Below are positions 23,506 to 34,652 of a stretch of 64,000 nucleotides of DNA, piece after piece. The stretch covers positions 6,582,001 to 6,646,000 of the forward strand of contig NC_084943.1 of assembly GCF_958298935.1 (NCBI RefSeq), in the 5' to 3' direction. The notes beneath the pieces are model-generated. The model was not told the origin of the DNA. It saw only the letters and a program-made list of their open reading frames with translations, and searched no databases. Position numbers and translations under genes: made by a program. Each line of letters starts with the position of its first letter. The stretch's first letter is position 1. Source of the stretch: Phragmites australis (lineage: Eukaryota > Streptophyta > Magnoliopsida > Poales > Poaceae).

Positions 23506-24961
23506 CTCCGCATCATACCGACAACTTTGATCGGTTGTGTTGAAGGTAAGGTCTAGGGGTCCGATGAAGCCAAATTTGTCATTGCCTGCAAAAAGCTGGC
23601 TCATAATGATTTATCATCATTTTGTTCTTACAGAGCCAATGCTCAGAAGAATAATTAGTGTGAGGGGCAACTCGATAAAGATTACCTTTCTTACTGAGTC
23701 ATCAGATGTACCGGTTGATTAAGAGGTTGATCGAATAGGAGATCCGGTGGTCTCCTGCAAGAAATGCCACCCAATCAGACTAGGCGTTAGTGGGTAAATG
23801 CTTGATAGCCAGAGTAGTAACTAAATAATCCCCTGACAATTCAATGTCAGTACCAGTTGGCTCTTTCTTTGAGTACGCTTAAGGGGTAATAGATCATATA
23901 GCGCAAACAATCTCTTGGATTGAAGAGATCCTGTGACCCCTTGATCGGCTGGTGTTTTCCCTTTGTCACCAGCACCAGAAGTGGAAGTGTCATCAAGATC
24001 AAGTACCTCAGTCGTGAGGATATGCTCTTGATGAAAGACTAGGACCTAAAATCAAAAAGTCAAATCAGGTTGATTAAGTAGTAATAAGCACTACTTCTGG
24101 TTGAGAATTCCTACCTCTGGTTACTTGACAAATTCCTACCTCTGGTTGACAATTTGCGAGGGAGTAGGGCTACATAAAGCATTCTTGTGCTTATTCAGAG
24201 AAGAGTTTGCCCAATCAAGCAACAATATCTAGAGGAGAAAGGGCTATAAAAAGAAAGAAAAAGTTACTCAAAAGAGCTTGACTGCGATAACAGAAGCAAC
24301 AAATTGCTATATGAATCTTACCTCCGACCGCATCCTTGGAGTTATCCTTGTCTTCAGAATACTCCCAAGCAAAGTGATCCCACGCTTTCAAATGACTCAG
24401 CCTCCGACTAATGAAGTCTTTGGCCATGTGTCATCCGATTATGCCACTTTGCCTGAGTTCACCAATCTTCGTGATGTAGTAGGTGGTGTGGTTGGATTCG
24501 CGGTGTTTCTTCGACCAGGATGGATTTTGTATGAGAAAGAGGCCTCTATAGACTAAGGGGGAGTGGATTGGGTCAGGGTTGGAGACATAAAACCAGTATT
24601 TTTTCCAATCCTTTCGCTAGGTGGAGATTAAAGCGACTGAGATATATGAGTTCTTCATTCTAGGTCACAGCTAGAAACCACAACCTCTGATACTCTAGTT
24701 CTCATTGTTCTTCTTCAGATGGTAGAAATACTGAAATAAATTTAGACTCAACTCGATACCAAGGAAAGCTTTGCACAGGTGGACAAAAACGCTCAACATA
24801 ATGATCGAGTTTGGATTCAGATGGTGGAGCTCAATTTGGTAAAAATCGAACACAGAAAGGAGGAACTTAGAAGGGGAAACATTGAAACCGCAGCGAAAAG
24901 ACTAAAAAACAATGATCTCGTAGTTGAATCGATAGGATGGGAACTCCTCAATAGGTGCAAG
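23506..24961 (-). pseudogene. Tat antisense accessory ORF, central part
   Basis: On the minus strand, 24961-24780 gives FDYDEIIVFLVFFAAGF-like and LHHLNPNSIIMLSVFVHLCK, the conserved central signature of the accessory protein of Tat gypsy elements. 24427-24300 gives MAKDFISRRLSHLKAWDHFA, another recognisable segment of the same protein. Stops and frame changes occur throughout. The N-terminal part continues at 33277 beyond the gypsy insertion 24967-33271. Confidence 0.7.
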
Positions 24962-24966
24962 CCTCC

Positions 24967-25871
24967 TGATGAGCCTATGGCTCCTTCAGATACAGTCAAT
25001 ACCGCCAATAATCCTCAAATCATACAAGGTCCAATTACAAGAGCACGTGCACAATAATTAGACCACCAGGTGAACTCGTTTCTCACTGTTCATGTTTCCT
25101 TGGATGGATTACTACTAAATTCTTATGATGTTTTATTTCTTAGGAACATGGGAGAAGTACCACAACCTTACCCAGACATCACCCCTCGAAGGAAAAGTCT
25201 AGTCGGACTTGAGGTTAAGCTTTAATCGTGGTCGTGATCGAGTCTCAAGACACCACGCTAGTAAAATGAGCATAGCTCTCACATACGAAGTCTATTTTAG
25301 GTGATCTTGGACATTCTGGAACGCTTACAATGAGCCATTTTCAATGGATATAAGCTGGACCAAATATTCCTTATAGTTTAGTCAAAGTCAAAGAAATAAA
25401 GTCCTACACCACTGTTTCGACCTAGGTTGGTCTTGTAATCATGTCGGGGTCAGAGTCCAGATTGTGTACGCCTCTTTCCATGGTCGTACAACCCTAGGTT
25501 AACTTCCTCATGTTCCCTTATAAATATATAGTAGTTGTCATAGCTTAGGTTTAGGTTTAGCTTAGATTATTATGTTTTAGACAGTTTCACCATTTATCGG
25601 TTTGTTGAACCCCAACTCGAGTACTTCATTGGTAATCAACAATATTCAGATTGCATCTACCTGTTCTTACTTGTGTTCTCAATTCACTAGCAGGAAAAGC
25701 TTTCTTAGTGAGGTCAACCACGTCTTGGCACGGTTGATAACCAAGGAGTAGTGATGTAGTGGTTGCGAGGGTTTTTATCTGTTCTAATCAGAGCTTTTTG
25801 ATCATCAACGTCGAAGCTCCACCAAATCAGCTTATCATATTACCTACGGAAGATCTGGCATCCCCGCATCA
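24967..25871 (+). repeat. 5' LTR of second gypsy element
   Basis: The first 693 bp (24967-25659) match 32565-33271. The last roughly 210 bp (to GCATCA at 25871) have no partner in the 3' copy. The end at 25871 is set by the adjacent primer-binding site at 25874. The LTR begins inside sequence that still reads like the C-terminus of the polyprotein (PMAPSDTVNTANNPQ, then GPITRARAQ), so the ORF overlaps the LTR. Confidence 0.83.
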
Positions 25872-25873
25872 AG

Positions 25874-25885
25874 TGGTACTAGAGC
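25874..25885 (+). other. primer-binding site (tRNA-iMet type)
   Basis: TGGTACTAGAGC lies two bases after the 5' LTR. The usual plant site complementary to initiator tRNA-Met is TGGTATCAGAGC, so two adjacent bases differ. The position immediately after the LTR supports the LTR boundary. Confidence 0.8.
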
Positions 25886-26540
25886 TTCAGTTGCCCGTTA
25901 GATAATCTCAGTTATCCCCTTGTTTACTTTTGTTCCATTACCTAGAGTCCAAAAAATTGCCCCATAGAAAGATTTAAATCATAGTTATTCCACTGTCCAA
26001 ACCACTTTGTGTCCTTCGCAATTTTGTTTTCAGTTTTCTAGTTGTTGAGTTCGAGTCTATCACCGGTGTCTTTGTTGCTAGTCAAGTCATTATGTAATAT
26101 TTTTTTTCTAGCATCGAGTCCTTGTCCTTTATAGCCGAGTAGTCACTCCAACCACCCACTCGGGGTTTGATCAGTCACTCCGACCACCTACTCGAATTCC
26201 GACCAGTCACTCCGACCAACCACTCGGCTTTCTACCAGTCACTCCGACCAACCATTCGGAGTCCAACTATCTAGTGGCCGCGACCACTTAGTTTGAGTCC
26301 CCCTTCTTGGATCCGACCACCATAGCCGAAACAGAGGTAGCCAAAGTTCAAAGAGAGAGAATCTTTTTTACTTATATACCCCTACTCTCCAGAAAAGTTT
26401 GTGACATACGTACCTCACTGGTCTTTGAAAAGACAGTACAAGAGTTTTGAGTTTGTGTCACATATGCAAAAAAAAAAAAAACAAGAAGCAAAGAACTTCA
26501 AAAAAGATAGAGAGAGAATTAAAAAAATTAGTCCGCATTG

Positions 26541-27970
26541 TGTTGGATAGAGTATGCTCAAAATACCCTATCAGAGGGAGGGGGGGTGATTGCAGAAACC
26601 AAATTCAAAGATTAACTCAGCCAAATTGAAACTCAATTAAACTCGGTATTCCACTCAAAACAGAATGCACAAGCTCTAGTAAAAATGATGTAGAGAAAGA
26701 TCTGCTGACGAATTGCTCTGAAATTTGGTCAGCAAAAACTAGATTCAAATACGAAACTAACCCAATAAGTATAGAGTAAATTGGATATATGGATCAAACA
26801 TTATTCCTGGTCGAAGCAGACTATGTCAACCAATATTTAGTAGATCAAAACTTAGTCGAGTTCACAAAAAGCTACTCAAGAACAAACTAAATCCACTCAA
26901 AATTTTCTCAGATTAGAAACTAGATATTCTAGCAAGGTTTTGGATAGATGAAACCAAGATAAAACTTAATAGACACATGAAATTAACTGAAAACCAAAAC
27001 CAAGCATGCAGAATATAAAACAGAGAGAAAATTCTGAATCAGCAACTCATCAACATATGAAACTTGATTTTCATTGCATAGATGAGTTTACAAGATGCCT
27101 CTCCAAAGCATCTAACAAGGATTTCCATGAAGTCCCAAAATAGCTCTCTCTCAAGTTTCTCTATCTCTCTGGTGCGATGTTCTACACCCCTATTACCCAA
27201 TACAACAGACATCTCTATTTATAGGGTAGCCACATGCAAAAACGTGATCGAATCGAACTACAACTCTCTGTCGTATTTAATCTGGTCTCTATCCTCCTCT
27301 AATCACATGAGGACAAACAACTTCCGCTAATTAAGATAATTAGCCAACAACTCTTACGTAATCATGCATGCACATCTCCCATGCATACATGTATATACAT
27401 AACCAAGTTAGAGTCTGTCTTCGATACTAACTCTTGTCTCAAGTCCAGCCACCACACGAATCCCTCATGTCTACTCTGACTTGAACAAGAATTAGTCTTC
27501 ACGCCCTCTCATGATCAGATCGCCTCCTGCGTCTATCACGAAGCCTTGTCTCCATATGCATTGTTTTCTCAGCTCGAACGTCCCGCATGACATCCTCGAT
27601 CACCACGACATCAATTCCTCCTAAACCTAGTCGCCGAACCTCAGTTCCTTTGTGAACTTAGTTCATCGATGCGTCATCGACCACATTCGCTGTCGAGCAA
27701 CACCTGCACATGAATCAAACAATAATCGAGTACGAGCACAAGTCCTTCCTGACTTGACTCAAGATTAGTTCACACAACACCAGGCAAACTCGAAGCAAAA
27801 CCAACACGCTAACATAAGCATACCCAACTAATGATAACGCATGAAACCAACTATGCTATCCAAGAATATCTTAGTAACTCATGAATATCAACCAAATGTC
27901 ATTATGCTAAATCACATTTCTCTGCCAATTTCATCAAACAAACCAATTTTTCATCACATGATCTCACACA
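26541..27970 (-). mobile_element. possible LTR fragment inserted in the gypsy leader
   Basis: From TGTTGGATAGAG (26541) through gagggagggggggtgattgcag the sequence reads, on the minus strand, like the C-rich 3' end of a plant LTR (compare ...CACCCCTCCCCCTCTAG at 19293-19309). The next 1.4 kb has no gag-like coding capacity. The far end and a target duplication were not found, so extent and identity are uncertain. Confidence 0.4.
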
Positions 27971-28429
27971 TTACGGATTTTCTTCCACTGTGCTTATGTC
28001 GGTTATAGTTTTTGGCTTGCTTGAGCTAATTCTATAAACGTGTTCAGGCCAGCAACTATGATGAGTAATGTGGACTCTTATTCAGCTTTGCTAATCTGAT
28101 TTCAATTATTGCTATTTCTTGCTACTAAATACTACATGTCCAAGCTACACCTTCTTTCGATCAGAATAATTTCTTCCCTTGTAACTACCTCACTCGCACC
28201 CGATAAGCTATCACGAACCAGCCACCAGTTGTGCCAACGGTTGTGATTGGTAAGAACACTTACAAGAGTGCAGTAAGACGCTTGAGAGTGTGTGACTCCA
28301 CTTCACTTCCCACCACCTAGTAGTCAATAGGGATAATATCTTTTGTTATAATTTATCTGCTACTTACCTAGCAAGTGAAATATCGGATGCGAAAGAGTGT
28401 GTTTTGAGGGGAGAACTCACAATGTTGTT

Positions 28430-29730
28430 GGATGATCATCGATAAACTATTAACGATGATATTGACAAGAAGCTTGTGGGAACCAATACCGCATTGCAGT
28501 GACTCAATGAAAGCATTCAATACTCAATACACACTTTAAACGATTGGTTAATCCATCACCAAACACTGGTCGAGTGGATCCTCATAGTGTAGCTCATGAA
28601 CAAGAGGAGTCTGTCGCGGATGATGAAATTTTGAGGCAAGAATGTGACATCTTTGATGAACGACAAAGAAACCGATTGAACTTCAACTGTCAATGTATAA
28701 GAGGTAATAATTTTCAGCAACATAACCCACGTATTAATGATGATCCATTTTCTAAGGTTAAGTTTACTATACCATCTTTTGAGGGTGCTTATGATGTTGA
28801 AAGGTATTTAGATTGGGAGATGATGGTAGAATAGAAGTTTAATGCTCATTAAGTTCCTGAAGTGCATAGAGTTAGACAAGCCACTAGTGAATCTAAAAAT
28901 CTTGCAATCATTTAGTAGAATAGGATATGCATTGATGGATTAGCACTTACTATATGGAATGCTTTAAAGGTTGCTATGCATAACAGATTTGTTCCACTTT
29001 CTTTTAGACATGATTTGCATAAGAAATTGCAGCGCTTAACAAAGGTGATAGTTCTATAGAAGAGTATTATCAAGAACTACAAATTATCATGCCGCGTTTC
29101 GATATTATTAAGGATGAAAGAGGCTGCAATTGCACGCTTTTGTGGAGAGTTAAGGCATGAAATTCAGGACATAGTCGATTACGAAGAATATGATAATATT
29201 CCTAGGTTGTTCTAACTTGCATGTTTGAAAGAAAAAGAATTGCAAAGACGAAAACAGAGGCCAAGGAACAATTTTGGAAGCTCAACTACTTCAAAATCAA
29301 CGCCGGGTCAAGACAAAACAACCCCACGTTCAGTTTCACGGTCTGCTACCACCTTCTCGAGTAGGGCATGTTCAGTAGTACCCTCGACACCATTACACGC
29401 TCTCGAGGTAAGTAAAACTGCTAGTGTGCAGGCTCTTGCAAAGAGCTCTTCTTCGGTTGCTTTACTGGTCGCACGACTAGGATTATTTGCCACCGATGTA
29501 ATGGAATGGGCCATGTCATGAAGGATTGCCCAAGTCAGCGAGCGTACATTGCAACAGAGGACGATCGATATGTAAGTGCTAGTGATATTGAGGATGAATA
29601 TGCCCTTGTAGCTAAGCTTGTAGATAAAGAGGTTGAACATGAGACGGCTATCAACCATGAGGAAGAATTCGGTGGTACTCCATGGGAAATTGTAGGACCC
29701 TCATTGTGCAGCAAATGTTAAGCACTTAAA
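28430..29730 (+). pseudogene. gypsy gag with CCHC zinc knuckle, stops
   Basis: 28430-29200 gives a gag pattern: DDIDKKLVGTNTALQ near the start, an acidic linker, then DDPFSKVKFTIPSFEGAYD, RYLDWE (the usual YLEWE motif), then WNALKVAMHNRFVPLSFR and SIEEYYQELQIIMPRF. 29225-29521 is a basic Ser/Thr-rich linker. 29490-29535 gives C-H-R-C-N-G-M-G-H-V-M-K-D-C, an intact CX2CX4HX4C knuckle. Stops occur near 28834, 28852 and 28917 and the frame changes near 29100. Confidence 0.8.
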
Positions 29731-29771
29731 TGGAGCAAACGGAATAGCTACAACGCTACAATCTATTTCAG

Positions 29772-30045
29772 ATGTTCCTCGTAGTCAAGGATTACCGTGT
29801 TCACGTCATTATTGATGGAGGGAGTTGCAACAATTTGGTAAGTTCAGATTTGATTGAGAAGCTTTCCTTGCCGACAAGAACCCATCCTCACCCTTACCAT
29901 ATTCAATGGTTCAACAACAATGGTAAGGTGAAGGTAATGCAAATGGCTAGGGTGTATTTTTCTATTGGTTCATACCATAATTGTGCTAATTTTGATGTAG
30001 TACCCATGCAAGCATACTCTCTTTTGCTAGGTCGACCATGAGAGT
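29772..30045 (+). pseudogene. gypsy aspartic protease domain
   Basis: The translation contains VHVIIDGGSCNNLVSSDLIE, the retropepsin active-site region in which the usual DSG/DGG triad is IDGGS here and the first catalytic Asp is present. It continues to FDVVPMQAYSLLLGRP, the conserved C-terminal LLGRPW of gypsy proteases; W is replaced by a stop at 30040. It is continuous over about 89 codons but cut from its neighbours by stops. Confidence 0.8.
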
Positions 30046-30459
30046 TTGATACAAATGCAACACATCGTGATAGAAGTAATAAGTACACCCTTATATATCA
30101 AGGAAAGACAATAACGTTTCTACCTTTATCTCCTGCTGAAATTGTGAAATGTGAAAAAGGGATAATTGAAAATAAGAGAAAAGAGCATAAGCACGAATCT
30201 AAAAATCAGCAAGTAGCAAAACAAATTTTTCCAACCAAAAGGAGAAGGTGACAATAACTTCTAAGTCTGATGGAATTAAATTGAAAGGGTGTTTTATACT
30301 TGCTACAAAATCTGATCTTGTTGAAATTTATGACAATGAGCTGCCATGCTATGACTTGATATGCAAAGATGCTTTAGTTTCACTTAATGATATATCTACC
30401 TATTTTTCTACTGCTATTACTAACCTTTTGCAGGAGTTTGTGGATATTTTTTAAGCTAA

Positions 30460-31190
30460 AGTACCCCCGGATTACCACAAATTCGAGGAATAGAACATCA
30501 AATTGATTTGATCCCGGGAGCAACTTTGCCAAACCATACTGCATATAGGACCAATCTGAAAGAGACTAAGAAAATTCAGCGACAAGTCTAAGATCTTTTG
30601 GATCATGGGTACGTATGAGAAAGCCTTAGTCCTTGTGCTATTTCTATTCTTTTGGTTCTTAAGAAAGACGGTAGTTGGCGTATGTGTATTGATTGTAAAT
30701 CCATCAACAATATTACTATAAGATATCGTCATCCTATTCCTAGGCTAGATGACATGCTTGATGAGTTGAGTGGTTCTATAATTTTCACTAAAGTAGACTT
30801 GCGAAGTGTTACCACCAGATTAGAATGAAACCTGGAGATGAATGGAAAACTACATTTAAAACTAAGTTTGGCTTGTATGACTGGTTAGTAATGCATTTTG
30901 GGTTAACTAATGCACCTAGTAGTTTCATGTGATTGATGAACGAAGTTTTACGTGCTTTCATTGGAAGATTTGTGATGGTATACTTTCATGATATCTTAAT
31001 TTATAGCAAATCACATGAGACACACTTTAATCATCTATGTGCTGTTTTTAATGCTTTGAGAGATGCACGTTTGTTCGGTAACCTCGAAAAGTGCATCTTT
31101 TGCACAGATCGAGTCTCTTTTCTTGGCTATGTTGTTACTTCACACGGAATAGAAGTGGATGAAGCAAAAATTGAAGTCATAAAGAGCTAG
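30460..31190 (+). pseudogene. gypsy reverse transcriptase remnant
   Basis: Segments in order: [47 protein letters not shown] followed by a one-base frameshift, then [34 protein letters not shown] (stop) and VMVYFHDILIYSKS. The catalytic YxDD box is YFHD-ILI where YFDDIL is usual, so one Asp is lost. 31066-31190 gives LEKCIFCTDRVSFLGYVVTS and GIEVDEAKIEVIKS. Confidence 0.85.
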
Positions 31191-31202
31191 CCAGCCCCTG
31201 AG

Positions 31203-31760
31203 ATGGTTACTCAAGTGAGAAACTTTCATGGTATTACGAGTTTTTATCGGCGCTTTGTGCGAGATTTTAGCACAATTGCTGCCCTATTTAATGAATTGAC
31301 GAAGAAAGGAGTGATTTTCAAATGGGAACCTGCACACAAAAAGAGCATTCAAGTTGTTGAAAGAGAAATTTACCCATGCCCCTTTACTCGAACTCCCTGG
31401 TTTTGGTAAGACCTTTGAGCTAGAGTGTGATGCTAGAGAGATTGAAATTGGAGGTATGTTAATTCAAGAAGGTAAATCTATTGCTTATTTCAGCAGGAAA
31501 TTAAGTGGGTCAAGTCTGAATTATTCTACCATGATAAAGAATTGTATGCTTTAGTTTGTGTGCTTGAAACTTGGCAATATTATCTATGGCCAAAAGAATT
31601 TGTTATACATTCTGATCATGAATCATTGAAACATATTAGGAGTCGAGCTAAATTGAAAAAATGACATGCTAAATGGGTTGAATTTATTAAGTCCTTTTCA
31701 TATGTCATAAAGCATAAGAAAGGAAAGGATAATGTGATTGTTGATGCGCTTTCTAGGCGT
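31203..31760 (+). pseudogene. gypsy RT thumb and RNase H remnant
   Basis: 31203-31330 gives VRNFHGITSFYRRFVRDFST, the RT thumb/connection motif. After a frame change, 31354-31550 gives HAPLLELPGFGKTFELECDA, then [13 protein letters not shown]. 31560-31700 gives the RNase H portion ...[17 protein letters not shown], then HAKWVEFI and KHKKGKDNVIVDALSRR. A stop replaces the residue after LKK at about 31662. Confidence 0.8.
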
Positions 31761-32490
31761 TATACCATGTTATCTCAACTTGATCATAAGATTTTTGGTT
31801 TAGAGACTATTAAGGACTTATATGCTACTGATTTAGACTTTAAAGAAGTGCTTGAACATTGTAAAGAAAGAAAAATATGGAATAAATATGTACTGAATGA
31901 AGGATTGCTCTATTGTGCTAACAAGTTATGCATTCCAGCTAGCTCCGTTCGTCTTTTGTTGTTACAGGAGGTGCATGGAGGAGGATTGATGGCATATTTT
32001 GGAGCAAAGAACACTAAAGATGTGTTGACTGCCCACTTCTTTTGGCCAAAGATGAGACGTGACGTCGAGCGCTACATTTTATGTTGTACCACTTGCAACA
32101 AAGCTAAGTCTCGCTTAAATCCACATGGTCTTTAATTTTCTCTTCCTGTTCCAAGTGTACCATGGGAGGATATTTCTATGGATTTTGTTTTAGGACTGCC
32201 TAGGACAATGAGGAGGAGGGATATCATATTTGTAGTTGTGGATAAATTTTCTAAAATGGTATATTTTATACCTTGTCATAAGAGCGATGATGCTACAAAT
32301 ATAGCTGATTTGTTTTTTAGGAAATCGTTCGATTACATGGAGTGCCTAATACTATCGTCTCGGATTGTGACACAAAGTTTTTAAGTCACTTTTGGAGATC
32401 ATATTGGAATAAATTGGGGACAAAACTGCTGTTTTCTACTATGTGTCATCCCCAGACCGACAGTCAAACAGAGGTCAGAACACTCCACCA
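31734..32490 (+). pseudogene. gypsy integrase, C-terminus deleted
   Basis: 31970-32110 has the HHCC domain (EVHGGGLMAYFGAKNT, LTAHFFWPKMRRDVERYI, CCTTCNKAKS). 32160-32480 has the core: [13 protein letters not shown] (first Asp), [37 protein letters not shown], where VSDRD is usual, and [14 protein letters not shown], which supplies the Glu. Immediately after TEV the sequence jumps to the distal tail ([15 protein letters not shown]), so the C-terminal integrase domain, and the chromodomain if one existed, is missing. A frameshift lies near 32330. Confidence 0.82.
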
Positions 32491-32551
32491 CCAAAATTTG
32501 AAGCCCTACTTGGGAGAAGAAGAAGAGCTTAAGTCGAGGATACTCCAATTC

Positions 32552-32564
32552 AAGAGAGGGAGGA
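32552..32564 (+). other. polypurine tract before 3' LTR
   Basis: AAGAGAGGGAGGA lies immediately before the 3' LTR start TGATGAGCCC at 32565. An all-purine run at this site is the expected plus-strand primer and fixes the LTR start. Confidence 0.8.
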
Positions 32565-33271
32565 TGATGAGCCCATGGCTCCTTCGAATATGATCAATAC
32601 CATCAATAATCCTCAAATGATATAATATGCAATTACAAGAGCACATACATGATAATTAGACCACCAGGTGAAGTCGTTTCTCCATGTTCATGCTTTCTTG
32701 GACTGATTACTACTAAATTATTTTGATGTTTTATTCCTTAGGAACGTGAGAATAGCACCACAACCTTACCTGAACATAACCCCTTAAAGGTCAAGCCAAC
32801 TCGGACTTGAGGCTGAGCTCTAGTCGTGGTCGTGGTCGAAGTCGTGGTTGTGGTCGAGTCTCAGGACAGCACATCAATAAAACAGGCATAACTCTCTTGT
32901 ACAAAGTCCGTTTTAGGAGATCTTGGGTATTCTGGAAAGGTAATGATGAGTTCTTTCCAATTGATATGAGCTGACCAAATATTCCTTATAGTTTAGTCAG
33001 AGTCAAAAAATAAGGTGTTGCGCCACTGTTGGACCTAGTTGGGTCTTGTAATCATGTTGGGGTCAGAGTCCAGGTTGTGTACGCCTCTTTCTATGGCTGT
33101 ATAAACCTAGGCCGACCTCCTCATGTCCTTATATAAATATGCAGTAGCTATCATAGTTTAGGCTCGAGTTTAGCTTAGATTATTCTATTTTAGACAGTTT
33201 CACCGTTTATTGGTTTGTTGAACCCCAACTCGAGTACTTCATTAGTAATCAGCAATATTCAGATTGCATCA
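32565..33271 (+). repeat. 3' LTR of second gypsy element, with internal deletion
   Basis: It is collinear with 24967-25657, then jumps to the terminal CA. Compared with the 5' LTR it lacks 213 bp lying between two GCATC pentamers (25653-25657 and 25866-25870), leaving one GCATC before the final A. The following CCTCC is the target duplication. Confidence 0.82.
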
Positions 33272-33276
33272 CCTCC

Positions 33277-33730
33277 AGTCGAACAAATCATGATGAGGCA
33301 ATAGTCCTTTAGCTTCAAGCTTTTTTAGTCTTGATTCTTGCATCGACGAGATCGCCCAAGCTTCAGTCAGGTGCCTCATCTCGTCTAGTTGCTCGGGCGA
33401 GGCACCGGTGGTCTTCACGTCAGGCTTCTTCTCTAGCAAGGAAGAAGTGGAGGTCTTTGCGGGGTAACCAGGATCCTCAAATTTAAGTTTTTCGACAAGG
33501 CACGTGTTTGGATGGAAAAATATGAAAGCTTGTACTAGAAGACTGATGGCAAGAGCGATGAAGAATTGCTATAGTCCATGTTTGTATGGTTAAATAGCTT
33601 GTACTAGAAAACTGATGGCGAAAGCTTCTCGCCTTTTTGTAACTATCTCGTCTCTGTGATGCCTCGATCGGCGCAAAAGGTGGGATGATCACGTTGGTGA
33701 ATCCCTGCACAACCATCTGCATGCATTAAA
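33277..33730 (-). pseudogene. Tat antisense accessory ORF, N-terminal part
   Basis: On the minus strand, 33470-33290 gives EQLDEMRHLTEAWAISSMQE, followed by S-R-L-K-K-L-E-A-K-G-L-L-P, the entry signature of the Tat accessory protein (W..S......L..L...GLLP). 33700-33640 gives GFTNVIIPPFAPIEASQRRD, which may be its start region. A stretch near 33500-33620 contains a partial tandem repeat (gcttgtactagaa.actgatggc twice) that breaks the frame. Function in these elements is unknown. Confidence 0.65.
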
Positions 33731-34011
33731 TGCTCCTATACCCGACAGTTCAAATTTTGAAAGTTTTTTAACTTTACTCAGAGTCAGGTGTCGATTAGTC
33801 GAGTTTTAGTCCTTTTTCGAGTCTTGACTACAGTTAATAGCAGGGCACTCGACCCAATTGCATTTCCACTCAGTACCTAGAACAGAATCCATTTATGCTC
33901 GATTCTTTCAACTGCAAGCCTGATCCACCTTATTCGACTAGGCTTAGACTTGGTTGTACTCGAGTGGGCACTTGTGGAAACCTTTCCTCTTGAGTAGAGT
34001 TAGGGGGCTAC

Positions 34012-34622
34012 TATTTAATATCTAACTATGGACTATTTCTGCATAAGAAATATATCATATATGGATAAGGGTGCACCGTGCGTATACTTAACAACTCTAT
34101 ATATTATGGAACTGAATCTGCGGTACTTAATACACCTTGAAATCTATAAGATGTATAATAGGAAGGTCTCGATTGGTCACCCAACTCGAGTACGACTAGT
34201 ATCTCAGCTGGATCTATCTGCTTTGTCTTGGCGGACAAGATGAAGGACTCACTATCAATTACGGCTGAATAGAAGGTTGTACATCAGCCCTATATAAGAC
34301 AGGGACACAGACCCCCGGAGGGGGAAGACGACCGCAACTCAAGGCATACATCTCTCGACGCGGGCACTAAGATCATATGAGATACTCGACGATCTCATCT
34401 CTAATTTAGTTTAGATCTAATCTACTCCTTGTAATAGGTTTAGTTCCATTGCTTGTACTCGAGAGAATACATATACATCAACATCCATACATGATATAGG
34501 GTGTTACTCCAATCGAATGCCCAAACATGTCTATACCATGTCTCTTGTTTGTTACTTGATCCCTAATCAATGAAGGTAACCCCTTTATTTACAGACACAT
34601 TGTTGGGAATGAATATTCACGA
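34012..34622 (+). repeat. 3' LTR of the Tat gypsy element
   Basis: 611 bp, starting TATTTAATATCTAAC right after the polypurine tract (gagttagggggctac, 33997-34011) and ending before the ATGAT duplication. It carries a TATATAAG box at about 34294. The terminal TG and CA are mutated to TA and GA, showing age. Confidence 0.82.
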
Positions 34623-34652
34623 ATGATTATACCAGTCATACAATTATAGACA

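Larger units (their letters stand above)
24967..33271 (+). mobile_element. second Ty3/gypsy element with two LTRs and target duplication
   Basis: The element begins TGATGAGCC at 24967 after CCTCC (24962-24966) and ends ...GATTGCATCA at 33271 before CCTCC (33272-33276). Internal order on the plus strand is LTR, primer site, gag with a CCHC knuckle, protease, reverse transcriptase, RNase H, integrase, polypurine tract, LTR: Ty3/gypsy order, probably a chromovirus-like lineage. All ORFs carry stops, and the end of integrase is deleted. It interrupts the antisense ORF of the Tat element. An LTR-like insertion seems present in its leader (26.5-28.0 kb). Confidence 0.88.
10361..34622 (+). mobile_element. 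Ty3/gypsy element, Tat lineage, with antisense ORF and nested insertions
   Basis: The left end TGTCAAATATCTAAC (10361) is preceded by ATGAT (10356-10360). The 3' LTR (34012-34622) begins TATTTAATATCTAAC, ends ...TTCACGA and is followed by ATGAT (34623-34627), so a 5-bp target duplication is kept. Pol reads on the plus strand (11.1-15.4 kb). Downstream lies an accessory ORF on the opposite strand, the mark of the Tat group (Grande, RIRE2, Retand type). It is split by later insertions at 20427-23500 and 24967-33271 and probably by an LTR-like block at 17.4-19.3 kb. The 5' LTR is cut off after about 160 bp. All coding parts carry stops. Confidence 0.85.

Noticed and set aside
26533..28496. CCGCATTG occurring at both sides of the LTR-like insertion, considered as a target duplication
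   Set aside because: The right copy lies within gag coding sequence and is not preceded by an LTR-type end, so it is probably chance.
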